A DNA stretch of 64,000 bases, taken from Sisyra terminalis (taxonomy: Eukaryota; Arthropoda; Insecta; Neuroptera; Sisyridae). Both the position numbers and the translations under genes were made by a program. The stretch covers positions 41,168,001 to 41,232,000 of the forward strand of contig OY292278.1 in the NCBI GenBank assembly GCA_958496175.1. Reading direction: 5' to 3'. Positions within the stretch are counted from its first letter, which is position 1. Every line of letters begins with the position of its first letter. The notes under the pieces were generated by a model, which was given only the letters and a program-made list of their open reading frames with translations, ran no database searches and was not told where the DNA came from. Positions 38,935 through 51,554 of the stretch are shown here, one piece after another.

Positions 38935-41900
38935 TACATTTGAATGGTAACGTTTTTCCTTCTCAATATTTCGAAAAAGTTTTTATGGATAGAAATAAAA
39001 AAAGCGTTCTTTTTAAAAATGTTAGTGTGAAGAAACCTTAGTGCTTTATAATATTAATACTATGTAATGTTTACAAAAATCAGCTAGACAAATTGACAAA
39101 AAACGTCCGATTGCAACGCAAATTTCTGTTTTTACATCACATGGCAGCTTTCACACATTCGCCATTACAATTTTAATAGTTCTGGTTCTGACTATTTTTT
39201 TCCATGACAATAAAGTTATCATTAAAAATGTATTTTTTGGATTGTTAATCGACGTTGCACTCACATTTATTTATTCATAATTTGTTCCGCTTAAAACAGT
39301 TACTGATATTTTTATAAATGCATTAGAAAGACAACGAAACTTGAAAATAGTTTTTAATGTTGAAAAATGGTACCTAATTCATCGACAAAAAAGAAAATGG
39401 TAGATCAGCACAATGATAAAAAAACAACAAAGGAAATACCGTTAATATTTACATTTCCAGAATTTATAATATGCTTAAAAGATCTTTGATATATAAAGTT
39501 GGTGTCCTTCCTTCTTAAATTTTCATTTTAATATTTAAATGTTCCTACGATTTTGAAAAGATCTGAAATATTAGATTGCTTTATCAATATATAAAAGTTT
39601 AATGTTTGTCAAATATGAAATATACCACACTAAAAAAATATATTAAAATTGTTCTGTTTTATCATGGCCTTATTTTGTCATTGTTCTGTTCTATCATATA
39701 ACATTAACTTAAAAAACTAATTACTTTGTTAGCAAATTTATGAAATAATAATATAAGGAAAATACTTTAGATTCTAGTATTGACTGCCATTAGACAAATG
39801 TCTGAACTTCAATTATTAGTATAATAATAGTAAATTAAAAAAGTGCAAATTAAAAAAATGGAGTAAATGTATGAATAAGTTATACAAAGACTCGAACTGT
39901 CCATTTAGCATTAATTGGAGTTATCAATAAAGTAATTAAAGGTACTGATATCAAAAACTACGTAACTGATAGTTTCAATTATATAACTATTTTTTTAATT
40001 TGGATATGCAACTTTAATCAATGTGCCGCAATCTTAGATTATGCAATACACGAACTCTTCGAAGGTCATCATAGAGAAGCAATGATAATATCATAATTTT
40101 CCTAATTACCTATGCTTATTAGCAGTTAATATATTGTATGGTCTAAGACTGCAACTCTTCTCAAACTTTGTGCATTTTTTCTTATTTGAAAATTCAACGT
40201 TGATAAACAATCCAAAACATACAAATTTCTGCCTTTTCAAAACTTTCCAAAACTCATAAGAAAAGTATTTTAATTTCAGTATTTAATCTCTACACATTTT
40301 TTAGAATTCTTTTTTCCTTTCTTTTGAACTTTTCAAATATATTAGTTAGTATATTGATTATATATTAAATAATCTAAGAAACGTTATTAATTTTTTTAGT
40401 ATTGAAATTATTTATTCAATTAATATATGGTAGTTTATTCAGCTCGGTGTTAACAAACGCGAGTCCAAACTTAGATTTTTTGATCTTAAATTTATATATG
40501 AATTTATTATATTATTACTATTTATCACATTTTTAAATTAAATTTTCGTATCCCGTAATTTTATAGGAACAAGTCTAAAGCTCTCCCATTTATAACTTCT
40601 AGTCCTTAAGTTTTCCGTTTAGATTTTTTGAGCTTTTATATAATTATATTATTATTATATTAAACAGTACAATTATGAACAAAAAAAAAACATTATTCAG
40701 TATGAATTTTATTTCGTTTATAGTTATGATTATTTTAACAAGTTGTATTTTTGATATGAATTCATAATATTATTGCCCGTTGTTCTTGTAGAAATAATGC
40801 AATAGGAGTACTGGCAGTTAGATGTGGTTATTTTCACGCAATTTTACATATATTAGTGCAAAAAATTGTCCAACTGTGCAATTTTTCAAATCATATCATT
40901 AATTTCGACTATTTTTTATTATGTATAAAATATAAATGCAGAGAGAGACAGAGACAGAGAGAAATGAGGTGATAAAATGGTGAAATTTATTTTTAATAAA
41001 TATATATTTGTATTTTCATTTGTTCTTTTGTGCAAAAACATAATGGAAAGTTTTTTTTTTTCAAAATAAAAATTCTGTATTAAATCTGATATGCCATTAC
41101 ATTATGTTCTTCCATTACAAATGTTTCCTGCTTAAATTTAAATAAGCTCAAAGCGGAATTGATCAAATGCGCAGGTCATAAACAAATTAAGAAAAACAAG
41201 TAAACGTCTAAAAGAAAAGTTGTGAAGTGATTGTGAAATTAATTGTTATATTTTAATTGTTGCAATTAACTGCATTGTTTTAAAATTTTAGTCATATTGT
41301 TTAACATTTAATGTAATTTAAAACTGGAAAAGACATATTTGCAATAATGTTTATAAAAATATTTGAAATGATGCCGTAGATGCCGTAAGTACTTTGGTTC
41401 TATACTTCCAATGACGCCATTACATGTCGATACTTAAAAGCTTTATTTTTTATAACATTTTTAAACTATAAGTTTAAGAACAAACTTAATATTCATTAGC
41501 TTTTCTTCTGTACAAAGTATATTTTTGATTTTTCAAAAAATAATTAGGTCTATATGGAATATATATGTTACCGGTAAATTTCGATATTAAAGCAAACTTA
41601 ACATTTATTATCATATTATCATATAGGCTCTTTTAAACCTCGTCCCACTTCTTTTAAAAACAAAACAGTATTTTTTTTAGTAAAGAAACATACAAGAAAT
41701 AAGAAATTATAACTATCCCTCTTCCCCTAAAGTACCTTAATAAATTTATGAACTACCCCGAGCTAAATTATAAATCTAAATGTAATTCATATTTTCATAA
41801 GGCTAATGCTTTTTATTTGAATCGTATTTTGATGCCGTTTTTTGGAATTTAAAGGCTTCTCAAACCATTCTCCCCCTCTGCAATTGTTGGGATGGTTCTG

Positions 41901-42294
41901 CCATTTACTCTTTTCTTTTTGGAAGCGAAGTTAATATTCCTCTTTCCCCTTTTCTTTTGTCATAGGAGTGAACTATACCAAAATCCCTCAATTCCGGTAC
42001 TCACTCTCGTATGGATAATGCCAAAGTGGTGGAATCCTAAATTTTAGGACTTTGCAGGGAAATTTTTTTCTACTAGACTCACTTATTAAGCATCTTTTTA
42101 AGTTACCCGTATGATTAATATTCCATATTAACTTTCAATTGTTGAATAAGGAAATTATTATTTTAAAATTGGTATGAAAAGTTAAAAAATGAACAAAAAC
42201 TAAAATGGGAAAAGGTCGTTGGGAAATTCGGATTCTTTTTTTTTTTAAATATTGATAAATAGTTTCGCTATTATTGTTATTCATATGATTCATA
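38935..42294. other. Convergent gap, vilse to SERGEF
   Basis: About 3.4 kb of AT-rich sequence. A GA-rich microsatellite (GAGAGAGACAGAGACAGAGAG) lies near 40941-40961. No gene or mobile element is recognised. Confidence 0.5.
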
Positions 42295-43380
42295 TCATTT
42301 AATTATGAAAAAGCTTTGACCAGTTCCACAACCCAATACAATATTATTCGTAATTAATTTATTATTAATAAAAATTGGCATTGGTAATAAAACATTTTTC
42401 ACCGACCCAGTTCCACAATTTCCATGTTCGTTCCATCCCCACGAATAAAGCACATTATTCATATCCAACGCTAAATTATGCTCAGATCCACAAGCAAATT
42501 GCTTCACAAAAGGAATTTCTACTTTTTTTGGCACAAAACTCAATTGTTGATCAGAACAATTATTTCCCAACTGTCCATAATTATTTCGACCCCAAGTCCA
42601 AATCTCCCCAGCATCGTTTAGCACAGCAATATGAGTCCAACCTGTATAAATTGAGGTAGGCAAATGTTGAAAATTACAATCCAACTTTATAGGAGTTGTA
42701 GATTTTTTATATAGCTGTGGATCCAAACCTAATTGACCCCATTTGTTATCACCCCAAACATATATATAACCCTCATAAGTTAGGGCGGCTGTATGTTTTT
42801 GTCCACAAGCTACCATTTTTACGTTAAAAATATCAGGAACTAAAGTAAAAGACGCTGTTTTTGGAGAGTTTCCCGTGGCATCTACAATGCCTAATTGTCC
42901 ATTGGATCCATTTCCGCATATTAAAATACAATTATCTTGATTAATCACAGCCATATGCCTCAATCCACAAGCAACTTGCTTAACAAATAAATTTTCTATA
43001 CAATACGGTTTTGGAATTGAACTAATTTCTTCTCGAATACCCAATTGTTTAAAATGGTTTGAGCCCCAAACAAATAGTTTACCCTCTTCGGTAATTGCGG
43101 CAGAAAAATCCCATCCGCAAGATATTTGTATGAAACGTAAATGCTCCAAAGAAGTCAATTGAATGAATGAATTTGTATCAGTATCAACACCAACTTGGCC
43201 TTTGGAATTCAAACCACAACCGTATAGTCTTCCTTTGTTGTCCAAAAGCAAGGTATGGCCAGCGCCTCCGGCAACTTGAATAATATCTTTGGAGATATTT
43301 GCAGAGTTTTCAATGGATGTCGGTATGTTGCATTGTTCATTGGAAAATCCTTGTCCAAGTTGACCATACGAGTTAGCTCC
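42295..43380 (-). CDS. SERGEF: RCC1-repeat protein, secretion-regulating GEF type (SERGEF), 5' exon missing
   Basis: The long exon encodes about seven RCC1 blades. It opens GANSYGQLGQGFSNEQ and continues with GGAGHTLLLDNKGRLYGCGL, CGWDFSAAITEEGKLFVWGS, CGLRHMAVI, CGQKHTAAL, GWTHIAVLNDAGEIWTWGR and CGSEHNLALD, then YSWGWNEHGNCG near the end. The opening, the GWDF and GWTH variants and the WGWNEHG motif are those of SERGEF/DelGEF, which interacts with the exocyst component Sec5 and affects secretion. The exon begins after a clear acceptor (TTTCCAAG) at 43380. The first coding exon, which should supply about 5-25 residues ending in a Trp, could not be found on the minus strand up to 45 kb. Confidence 0.9.
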   Translation of the reverse strand, partial: GANSYGQLGQGFSNEQCNIPTSIENSANISKDIIQVAGGAGHTLLLDNKGRLYGCGLNSKGQVGVDTDTNSFIQLTSLEHLRFIQISCGWDFSAAITEEGKLFVWGSNHFKQLGIREEISSIPKPYCIENLFVKQVACGLRHMAVINQDNCILICGNGSNGQLGIVDATGNSPKTASFTLVPDIFNVKMVACGQKHTAALTYEGYIYVWGDNKWGQLGLDPQLYKKSTTPIKLDCNFQHLPTSIYTGWTHIAVLNDAGEIWTWGRNNYGQLGNNCSDQQLSFVPKKVEIPFVKQFACGSEHNLALDMNNVLYSWGWNEHGNCGTGSVKNVLLPMPIFINNKLITNNIVLGCGTGQSFFIIK

Positions 43381-45398
43381 CTTGGAAATAAATTTTATGA
43401 AAATTAGAATCAAATTATTCGGCCATTAGAAAATCCGGAATTTATGGTAAATAGTAATAATTCAGGAGGAAAATGTTTCATTTGGAAGTGATGAGTTGGT
43501 TTCATAAACAATATTTGTTTCCATTATTAAAGAATTATTACAAAGAAAACTAGAAATGTAGCAATACTTAGAAAAGTTAAAACAATTTCTTATTGTCTTC
43601 CCATAGGCCATAGATCAAAATTAAAGCAGTGTTGAAAAATCATCAAATAAATATATAAGTTATACTAGACAAGGCACACTTAAAGTATAGGCAATATAAT
43701 GCTTTTAGGTAATGTGGGTTGCATACAGCATCAAATTTTTATTATTATTTAACCACTTGCAAAAACAATCTTTGCCAAAAACACTTAAATTAATAATAAT
43801 CAGGGGTACTTTGAAACATAAAATTTTAAAGTATTTTTACCAAATAATTTTCAATAAGAAAATTGGTTTTTGATTTCCATTTGGATCATCATAAGAAGTG
43901 AATATTAAAATTCTTTGAGACAAAAAACATTAAACCCAAATTTTATCATTTAAACTTTAAAAACGAACCGGGCTATTACTTATCAATTAATTATATTAAT
44001 TTTTTAAATTTTGATCATATTTATAGATTGAATTCTGCAATATTATATTAATTGTTCTCAAAATTGCTAGTTGGATTGTAATAAGAATTGATGGAATTCA
44101 ATGATTAATTATTTGAGATATTTCTATGAGAACATGAGAAAAATTAGAAAAGTTTCTACAGAGAAAAGTTTTTTAAGTGTAAAATAATGACTGAATTTTT
44201 GCAAAAAAAAAACCAACGGAAATAATAAATCTCAATTCTGCAAATGAAATAAATATGATCAATATCTTTTCCTGTTTTAAAAATTAATGCTTTGTTTACA
44301 TTTTTTTGGGAAAAAATTTAAAGCTATCTTTATTTTTCCGCAGGGTTCAGGTCGTTCCAGTGAAATTCACACCATATCTGCAGCTGTGTCATGAAAAAGT
44401 AAGTGGCATTTACAATATTATATCGGATTGAACATAAGTATCTTATCGTTAGGACGAAAATTTATTTTTTTATATATCTACTTTGTCCCCTGCTTAATAT
44501 TTTATTTTAATTATCTTTGAAATTAATGAAATATGCGTCGAGTAAGAAAACGACTTTTGTTCTTAAAAAGTTTTGAGATATTTATGATATTTATTATATG
44601 ATATAGTGGATTAAGATTTATTGAGTAGTATCGAAAAACAATTTGAGTACTACTTAAATGAGTAATTATCGATATCTTATGGGTATCGAAACGTCTCTAG
44701 CCGGAAGAATCATAGTATCCCACAAAAAATAACCATTATTTGGCAATTTTTTTTCTTTTGTATTTCAATTTTGTAATTTAACTAAATTATTTTTTTAATT
44801 TTTGCTTACCCAAGAATAAATCATTTTCGTTGATAGTTTAAAAAATTTAAATAAATATATAATTTTATTTTTTAAATTGAATTAATACTTTGACATTTCA
44901 AAAATATCTGTCAATTTTCATATCTGACGTATTGAAGTAACAAACCTAAGTAAGTTTATTTTGAAGATTCATAGAGGCGCCAGTGTAGCTGATAGCCGAT
45001 TTGAAAGGTATTATTGGGGTAATATTGGTAATATTCCTTTCAGGTATGAAAAAATATGTTTATATCTAAGAAATAAATCTTTGATTATTGAAAATTGATA
45101 ACGGGAAAAGAAATTATCAATTGATATTACAATATTTAGATTATTAGTCAGTAAATTTCCATAAAATGAACACAAATCTTTTGACGTCTGGATATGGTCA
45201 TTTCACTTGCATAGACCTCCTTGTTTATTTCACTGTCAAACGGCGCAGCTTCGCTCTAGGAACTGTCAGTAAAAACATGGCTGAATGCCCAAAACGTCGT
45301 AACAATCGATCAGTGCGACAATATTGTTAATAATGTCGTGTTTGTTGTGCCGAAAAAATAATGTGTTGTGTTTAAATGAAAATTAGTGACTAATTACA
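43381..45398. other. Gap containing the SERGEF 5' end and the next gene's leader
   Basis: The missing SERGEF first exon should lie here. The last 200 bp are less AT-rich and probably form the 5' leader of the gene starting at 45399. That leader contains an upstream open frame at 45277-45330 with a good start context (AACATGG) encoding MAECPKRRNNRSVRQYC. Confidence 0.4.
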
Positions 45399-45435
45399 AT
45401 GTGGACACCAACGAAAACAAAGAAATACGGTGTCG
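45399..45435 (+). CDS. Putative first coding exon of an unidentified gene
   Basis: An ATG in context ACAATG opens MWTPTKTKKYGV and runs into a strong donor, GTCG/GTAAGT, leaving phase 1. The upstream sequence is locally richer in CG dinucleotides, as expected of a promoter and leader. No continuation exon was recognised in the remaining 18.5 kb, so either the first intron extends beyond the window or the later exons are too small or diverged to see. The peptide does not identify a family. Confidence 0.4.
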
Positions 45436-46885
45436 GTAAGTGGGAAAATGCGCTAAATTTGAAATTTTCAGTTGCGGTCTCTGTCTAAATGCATGTTTGT
45501 TTAGGGAGCGTTTTCCTTAATTTTCCGGGTACGTTGTACTACATGAAAAATACACGTGCCCGGCCATTACAAATACATGAATGAAAATTCCATTTCTCCT
45601 TCTATATTGATTTCGATAGTCATTCTACGTGATTTGTATTGCAAAAACAAAAATATTCCCTTTAAAAAAATTGCCCTCTAATATGATAGGTACACAAAAG
45701 ATTTCATTGTTACAACAATAAGTCAATCGGCTATTTGATACAAAAAAATCAGTAGAAATATAATTTAAGACTTAAATATTTTCAAAATGCCGTGCAAGCA
45801 AAAAATAAATCCCATATCAAATTATGAAATATGCAAAGAGTTAATAAATTATTTCCCTCCGTTTTATTAATAATTTAACTAAAACATTTCATGTCTACAT
45901 TATATAGTTGAACGAACCCTGTGGTGTGATGACAAAAAAGCCACCCTCAAATTAAAATTTAATGTTTTATTTACATGCAACTTATCTATCCAAATTAGTC
46001 CATGAAAAATATAATAAAACTACAATTAAGCAATTGGCCTGAAATTTGAGGAAACAAATCCTCGTATATTACAAATTAGCCGGGTCTAGAGTTCAATTTT
46101 ACGTTATCTTATTGTTTCATTGACATGGTCAATGGCAAAATTGCACACAGGCATTAATTGGAGCCAAAAAGGAAGAGACTTACGATTTATGATCCGCAAA
46201 ACGTCTCATATGAAAAAAAGACCTTCACCTTGAAACTATGTCATAGTAGCCCACATTTAGTACACTTTATTTATTTATATTCAACTAAAAATATCGATTA
46301 CCGCGCAAATTTTCTTATAAAAATAAATAAGCATTCCCATTGGTTTATTAACTTATTATACTGATAACAAAGTTTTTAATATAACTTGTATTTTCCAACA
46401 AGCATATTATGTTAAGGGGAATTCAAAGAAGATACTTTTAATTATACTTATTATAGTGTCACGGTTGTGAAATTGAAATGAATCGATAAAAGTTGTGACA
46501 ATATGATGTTACAATTAGTATAATTGACCGGTAAAACGCAGAATTACTATAATTTATAGTTAATTTTTTAATGGATAAATTATTTAGATTCGTTCTTTTG
46601 TGTTTACTTTTTATAATGAGTCATTCGCTGTATTGTTTTTTTTTGCGGGAAACAAAGAAGAGTAAATTTTTTTTAATATGGTCAGAACTGGGGTGAAGAA
46701 GATTTACCTGAATATAGGATAAATGCCTTTAGAGAGAATGTCATTTGGTTCAATTACCATTTTTTTGTCTTCTTAAATTTGAAGAAGTAGACTATCGAAA
46801 TGCTCGTGAATTTATTAATAGGATTCAAGACTTTGTTATTCAAATTTTCTTTCGTAAAAACGTTGGTTCAGTGGATTCAGGGAAT
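45436..46885. other. AT-rich stretch, possible intron
   Basis: No exon is recognised. A 64-codon open frame at 46745-46939 on the plus strand (with FEEVDYRNAREFINRIQDF) runs into the tandem duplication and may be remains of a mobile-element gene. Confidence 0.35.
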
Positions 46886-47652
46886 GGGGATGAAACTAAT
46901 TTTAATGTGATTTTGGTCCTCGGAGTTTTAGCTTTTTAGGATCACCTAGAGATGAGTTAGGAAATATTTTCCCAATAGAATCCAATGGAGCAAGTTTTGG
47001 TAAATTGGAACTAGAATGCACAGAGTAACCCTTAGGAGTGTTTTTTACGTAAACCTTTGCTATTATTTTTCATTAGGAAAGTATTTTCGTCATCTTATTT
47101 TAATTACATTGACTTATGTGTGTAAGAAAGAGTTGAAAGATTTTGTATTTACTATCGAAAATTTTTCCATTTTTTTTATACACATAAGCTGGTGCGACTT
47201 AAAACGAGTTGACTTATAAACTTTCCTTATAGAATTTAAATGGCTGTGAATAAATGACTTGAATTTAAAAATATTTTATGGGGATGAAACTAATTCTTAT
47301 GTGCTTTGGTCCTCGGAGTCTTAGCTTTTTAGGATCACCTAGAAATGAGTCAGGAAATATTTATAAGAACCCAATGGAGCAGGGTTTGGTAAATTGGAAC
47401 TAGAATGCACAGAATAACTCTTAGGAGTGCTTTTTACCATTATTTTTCATTAGGAAAGTATTCTCGTCATCTTATTTTAATCACATTGACTTATATGTGT
47501 AAGAAAGAGTTGAAAGATTTTGTGTATACTATCGAAAACTTCATAACTTTTATACACATAAGCTGGTGCGATTTAAAACGAGTTGACTTATAAACTTTCC
47601 TTATAGAATTTAAATGGCTCTGAATAAATAACGTGAATTTAAAAATATTTTA
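46886..47652. repeat. Tandem direct duplication of about 0.38 kb
   Basis: Unit 1 is 46886-47279 and unit 2 is 47280-47652, both starting GGGGATGAAACTAATT and ending in AATTTAAAAATATTTTAT. They are close to 90% identical by eye. The larger length differences inside the shared short open frame (47016-47219 and 47405-47593) are about 12 and 3 bases. The frame (MHRxTLRSxFY to ISWCDLKRVDL) is therefore preserved in both copies. I do not recognise the peptide. Confidence 0.85.
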
Positions 47653-47739
47653 TTGAAATATTAATAATTCTTTCCCTTAGCAACCCGAAGCACCCCTTAT
47701 TGTGCCTATTATAACTCATTTTCAAAATATACATTTTTT

Positions 47740-47955
47740 GAAGTCCACTCCAGAATGTAAACAATTATCGTTATATTTTGGACAATTCCCACAATATCTT
47801 TATAAATTATAGCTTATACGTTATTCTGATATACAAGTAATATTATTATAAAGTTTTATTAAAATCCCTCCAGTAGTTTTTGCGCCAAAGAGTAAAAAAC
47901 ATTCCTATATATGGACATATAAACTTTCACGTTTATATTATTAGTAAACACATAT
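47740..47955 (+). repeat. Fragment resembling the 3' end of an abundant insect interspersed repeat
   Basis: The stretch ends with TCCAGTAGTTTTTGCGCCAA, a run of short ACAT units and AAACTTTCACGTTTATATTA. This order is characteristic of the 3' termini of widespread insect repeats of RTE or Helitron type. Class and boundaries are from memory of the pattern and uncertain. Confidence 0.4.
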
Positions 47956-48398
47956 TCACCAGATGTCCCCAGCATTCATATTGGACAATCATTACGTCAC
48001 TCGATGGTGTTTAAAATGTCTGATTGGTGTTTAGAATATCATGGTCGATTGCCTTGTTGCCTTGTTTTATTAAATAAATACAAAATTTTATTGATTTTTG
48101 TTAATTGTCCTCATACCTATTTGCGGAAGTACAAGATTTGAATGTGTATTCTGCCTTTACAAAATTTGTTAATCAGGCCCTGCAAATAGCTCTTTAAATA
48201 CTATTTTCATTCGTTTAATTTATTCCAAAAGTATAGTTTCTATTAATTTATTTATTTTGGCGCCAAATTTCAAATCCTACCATGACTTGATCCCAATTGA
48301 ATTGGTCTACTCAGCTAATATTATTTTCCTTTGGGGTTTTATTTAATTTTACTTTATTTTAGGTGTCCAAAAGCAAAAAGAAAGTGAAATAAGTATTG

Positions 48399-48566
48399 CT
48401 ATAGAGCAGTGCTTCTTAAACTGGGGGGCGCAGTCTCCTAGGAGACCCTAGAGGGAATTCTATAATAGTAATAATAATAAATGGTACATAAAGAAAGTAA
48501 TGTTGATCACTGAGTTCTAAAATTGGGGATGTGGTGTGAAAAGGTTTGAGAAGCACTGTTATAAAG
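48399..48566. mobile_element. hAT-type MITE, 152 bp
   Basis: The element at 48407-48558 begins CAGTGCTTCTTAAACTGGGG and ends GGTTTGAGAAGCACTG, the inverted ends typical of hAT elements. It is flanked by CTATAGAG (48399-48406) and TTATAAAG (48559-48566), an 8 bp target duplication with six matches. It has no coding capacity. Confidence 0.75.
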
Positions 48567-48717
48567 AAAGGAAAGGAAAGTACGAAAGCCTTTAGAAAAA
48601 AATTATTTACTGAAAAAAAAATGGATCAATGTTAAATACTAAAGTTGGAAGTTTTCACGTATGTGATAATATTTTTTATTGGCTTTTTTATCTTTTGGAT
48701 GCCTAATTGCCTACACC

Positions 48718-48745
48718 AGTGGCTTCCAACCTTTGTACTCTTACG
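48718..48745 (+). repeat. Solitary hAT-like terminal repeat
   Basis: CAGTGGCTTCCAACCTTTGT is a typical left end of a hAT element. No matching right end was found within a plausible distance. The 1.8 kb from here to the mariner relic (50363) is otherwise AT-rich with nothing firm. Confidence 0.35.
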
Positions 48746-49393
48746 CAAAAATTTTCTTTTTGCATTGCTTATCTTTTATTATTCTGAATATCTTATTTAT
48801 TTTGCTATAATGTCTTTAAAAAGTCCTTATTTTGGATTTTACTTAAGATGGTTTTCAAGAAAAATGCTTTTTTTACGGAATTTATTATCGAACACTAAAC
48901 AATTTTTTTCATGTAAATATACCAAAAATTGATCTTTTAATAGGTACAGATGACAAAATCGATTATAAGTGTACTTAAGAATCGATTCCAGATTATTACA
49001 AAACCCAGATATAAACATTTTTTTTTTTCAAAGAAACCCTATATGTCATTAACCGATAATTCTCCAGCCTTAATTATTTTAGTAATTAGGGCCTATTTAT
49101 TAAAAATTAGGTAGAATTTTAACAAGGGGTGTACGGCAGGTTACAAGGAATTTGAAGAAAAAAAATTTACTCTATAAACTCTTTAACGAATTTACCACTT
49201 AAAAACCAATTTATTTTTATAACTTCTCTGTTAAAAGGTTCCAAATTTCTTTTCGCCTTCTGGGCGGAATTTTTAAAAATTCATGTCTCATTCTCTTTCC
49301 GCAAACATTAATTTGAAAGTTTGACGTTGAAAGAAAAGTTGAAATTGACATCCGCTAACTTATAAAATATCTTTAATTAAAATTTAAAACGAT

Positions 49394-49415
49394 ATGTCTT
49401 CAAATAATATAATAG
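49394..49415 (+). CDS. Possible alternative first exon
   Basis: ATG opens MSSNNII and is followed by the strong donor ATAG/GTAAGC, leaving phase 1, the same phase as the putative first exon at 45399. Such a short open exon can arise by chance. Nothing downstream was identified. Confidence 0.2.
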
Positions 49416-50362
49416 GTAAGCAGCAAGTGGAGGACGAGTTGTGGTTATACCTAAATATTATGTGAATTTGAAAATAATTACAGTACCGGATCCACTATTA
49501 ATTATCACGTTTTAAAAATTAATTGTTGGCAGCGTAATAATTTTCAAGAGTTAACAATTTCAGAAAATCAGATGATTTGACCTCATTTTTTGTGAATACG
49601 CAATAATTAATGCATATTAAAAACATTGAAATTTATAATTAGAAATTCTGCATTCAAGAAAAAAATCAAGTTGCCTTTTAATGAATTGCGATTCTATTTC
49701 TCCTCGTTAAACGTAGTAGTAAATCTTTGTGAATCATAATTTTCTCATAAAACCACTTGGAACTTTATTGAAAATAGATTTAAAACTTTGTATTAAATAG
49801 AGTATGTACTCTGTATGGTTTCTATTTGTATGTTAATTTCTATAGATAATTATCACTCCTTAAAATGTATTTTAACAAACATATTTATAACGTAATGGTC
49901 ATAATGGTTATATCATTGGATCAGGATTTATTGGATTAGGATATAGATTAGGATATATCAAGGATTGATACAATTTATTTTGTTATATCAACAAATCATT
50001 TGGGGCTATGTAAATTTGAATATTTGAATTTTGCTCCCTAAAATAGGTTTGCTCTGTTTTCATATATCATATATGACAAAACAGAACATAATATAACTAG
50101 ATCGTTTGATTTCAATTTCTAAGAATCTCTCTAATGATCTGTTTTGTCCTATTTGATTTTTTAATGTAACATATTACATAAATGTAAACTTAGGGAAGAA
50201 TAACAGGAAATTATCCCAACAGGACTCATTAAATTTGTGAGGGTTAAAGTCTGAATGGTGTAGGATAGTTACATTTCCAATAGTTTTGACTTCAGTGTGA
50301 AAATACTGTTACGTTTTTAAAGTTATTTGGGTTCGTTAGGATTTGTTTCAGGATATAAAGGA

Positions 50363-51552
50363 TGTTTCAATAAGAGCGCAAGATTTCAGTGTCCAATAAA
50401 ACATGGTTTTTTGTAGCAAAGTATTGAAATATTTACTGATTTAGAAAATAGACATTTGGGAATTATGTATGAAACAAATAAATTTTTTAAATGGCCACCA
50501 CGGCTTTGCTGGCATTTGCATACCCTTCTGACGAAATTTTCAATGATGTTATTGAATATATGTGGTGGTATTTTATTGATACAGCGTTAAATTTCGGCTT
50601 TCAATGCTTCAATAGTTGCAGGCTTATTGGCATAAACCTGTAACTAAAGGCGTTAAATCGCAAGAGGTTGGAGACCAATTTTGGTCACCAAATCAGGAAA
50701 TGGCATGACTAGGAGCAAATTCGTGCAAGATCGTCAATGTTTCACAGGTGATATGGTATGTGGCACCGTCCTGCTGAAACCAGATGTCGTCAAGATCAAT
50801 AGCTTCCAAATGAGGCACAAGAAACTGTTATTATATCATGATAACGTTCGTCATTCACCGTTACTGCATTACCTTCTTCGTTTTCGAAGAAAAACGATCC
50901 AATTATTCCTCCAGAGCATAATGCATTCCATACAGTGACCCGTTGTGGATGCATTGCTTTCTGATGAATTCGTGGATTTTCTAAATCCCAAATGCGATAG
51001 TTTTGCCTATTCACGAAGTTATCGAGGTGAGAACAAAGAGATTTTATGACTAGAGTGAACTTGTTCATAAATCTGTCAAAATTATAATCAAGGTCATCGA
51101 GCCCCCATTTTTTTTCCTTTTTTTTAAAGCTCAGCGCTCTCTCGTGGTCGTCGTTAGAATTGTAACGACTATCACATCCAAAGAGATTTTAAATTCTAAC
51201 CATACTTTTATGTCGACGAGAGGAAAGAATATATATTTTGTGCAAATAAGCTGTGGAAGGGGTTCGAGCACTCGGCAAATTGAGGGGAAATGACAGTTTG
51301 AATTTAACATTGGTTTATAGGCAACATTCACTCTAGTTATACAATCTCTTTGGGTGAAAATGGCCTCATTACTGAGAATGATTTTGTTTGCAAAATCAGC
51401 AGGTTGCTCAAGGATCTAATTGGTGAATTCTCTTCGCTATCCATGGTCTACTATTTCATGTTTACTAACTCCCATTTGTTACGTCATAATCATGTTACAT
51501 TATGACTGTCAAACATGGCGCGCAATTCAAATCTTGCACTCTTATTGAAACA
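50363..51552 (-). mobile_element. Relic of a mariner/IS630-type transposon, interrupted
   Basis: Inverted ends are TGTTTCAATAAGAGCGCAAG (50363 onward) and its near-perfect inverse ending at 51552. On the minus strand the transposase is readable in pieces: ADFANKIILSNEAIF near 51410-51365, then NFVNRQNYRIWDLENPR, HPQRVTVWNALCSGGIIGSF and FFENEEGNAVTVNDERYHDI (51010-50830). These match Tc1/mariner-type transposases common in insects. The first catalytic Asp, normally in SDEAHF, is Asn here. Frameshifts and stops follow, and the C-terminal part is only recognisable in fragments down to about 50480. A 319 bp MITE splits the frame at 51034-51352. Confidence 0.8.
51026..51360. mobile_element. hAT-like MITE inserted into the mariner relic
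   Basis: The insert at 51034-51352 has inverted ends of about 25-40 bp: CAAAGAGATTTTATGACTAG on the left, the inverse of CAAAGAGATTGTATAACTAG on the right. Flanks are GGTGAGAA (51026-51033) and GGTGAAAA (51353-51360), an 8 bp target duplication with one mismatch. Removing it joins the mariner frame from EAIF to SHLDNFVNRQN, as expected of an intact transposase. No coding capacity is seen. Confidence 0.75.
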
Positions 51553-51554
51553 GC

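Noticed and set aside
48645..48932. 95-codon Phe-rich frame
   Set aside because: It spans a hAT-like terminal repeat and is typical of AT-rich chance frames.
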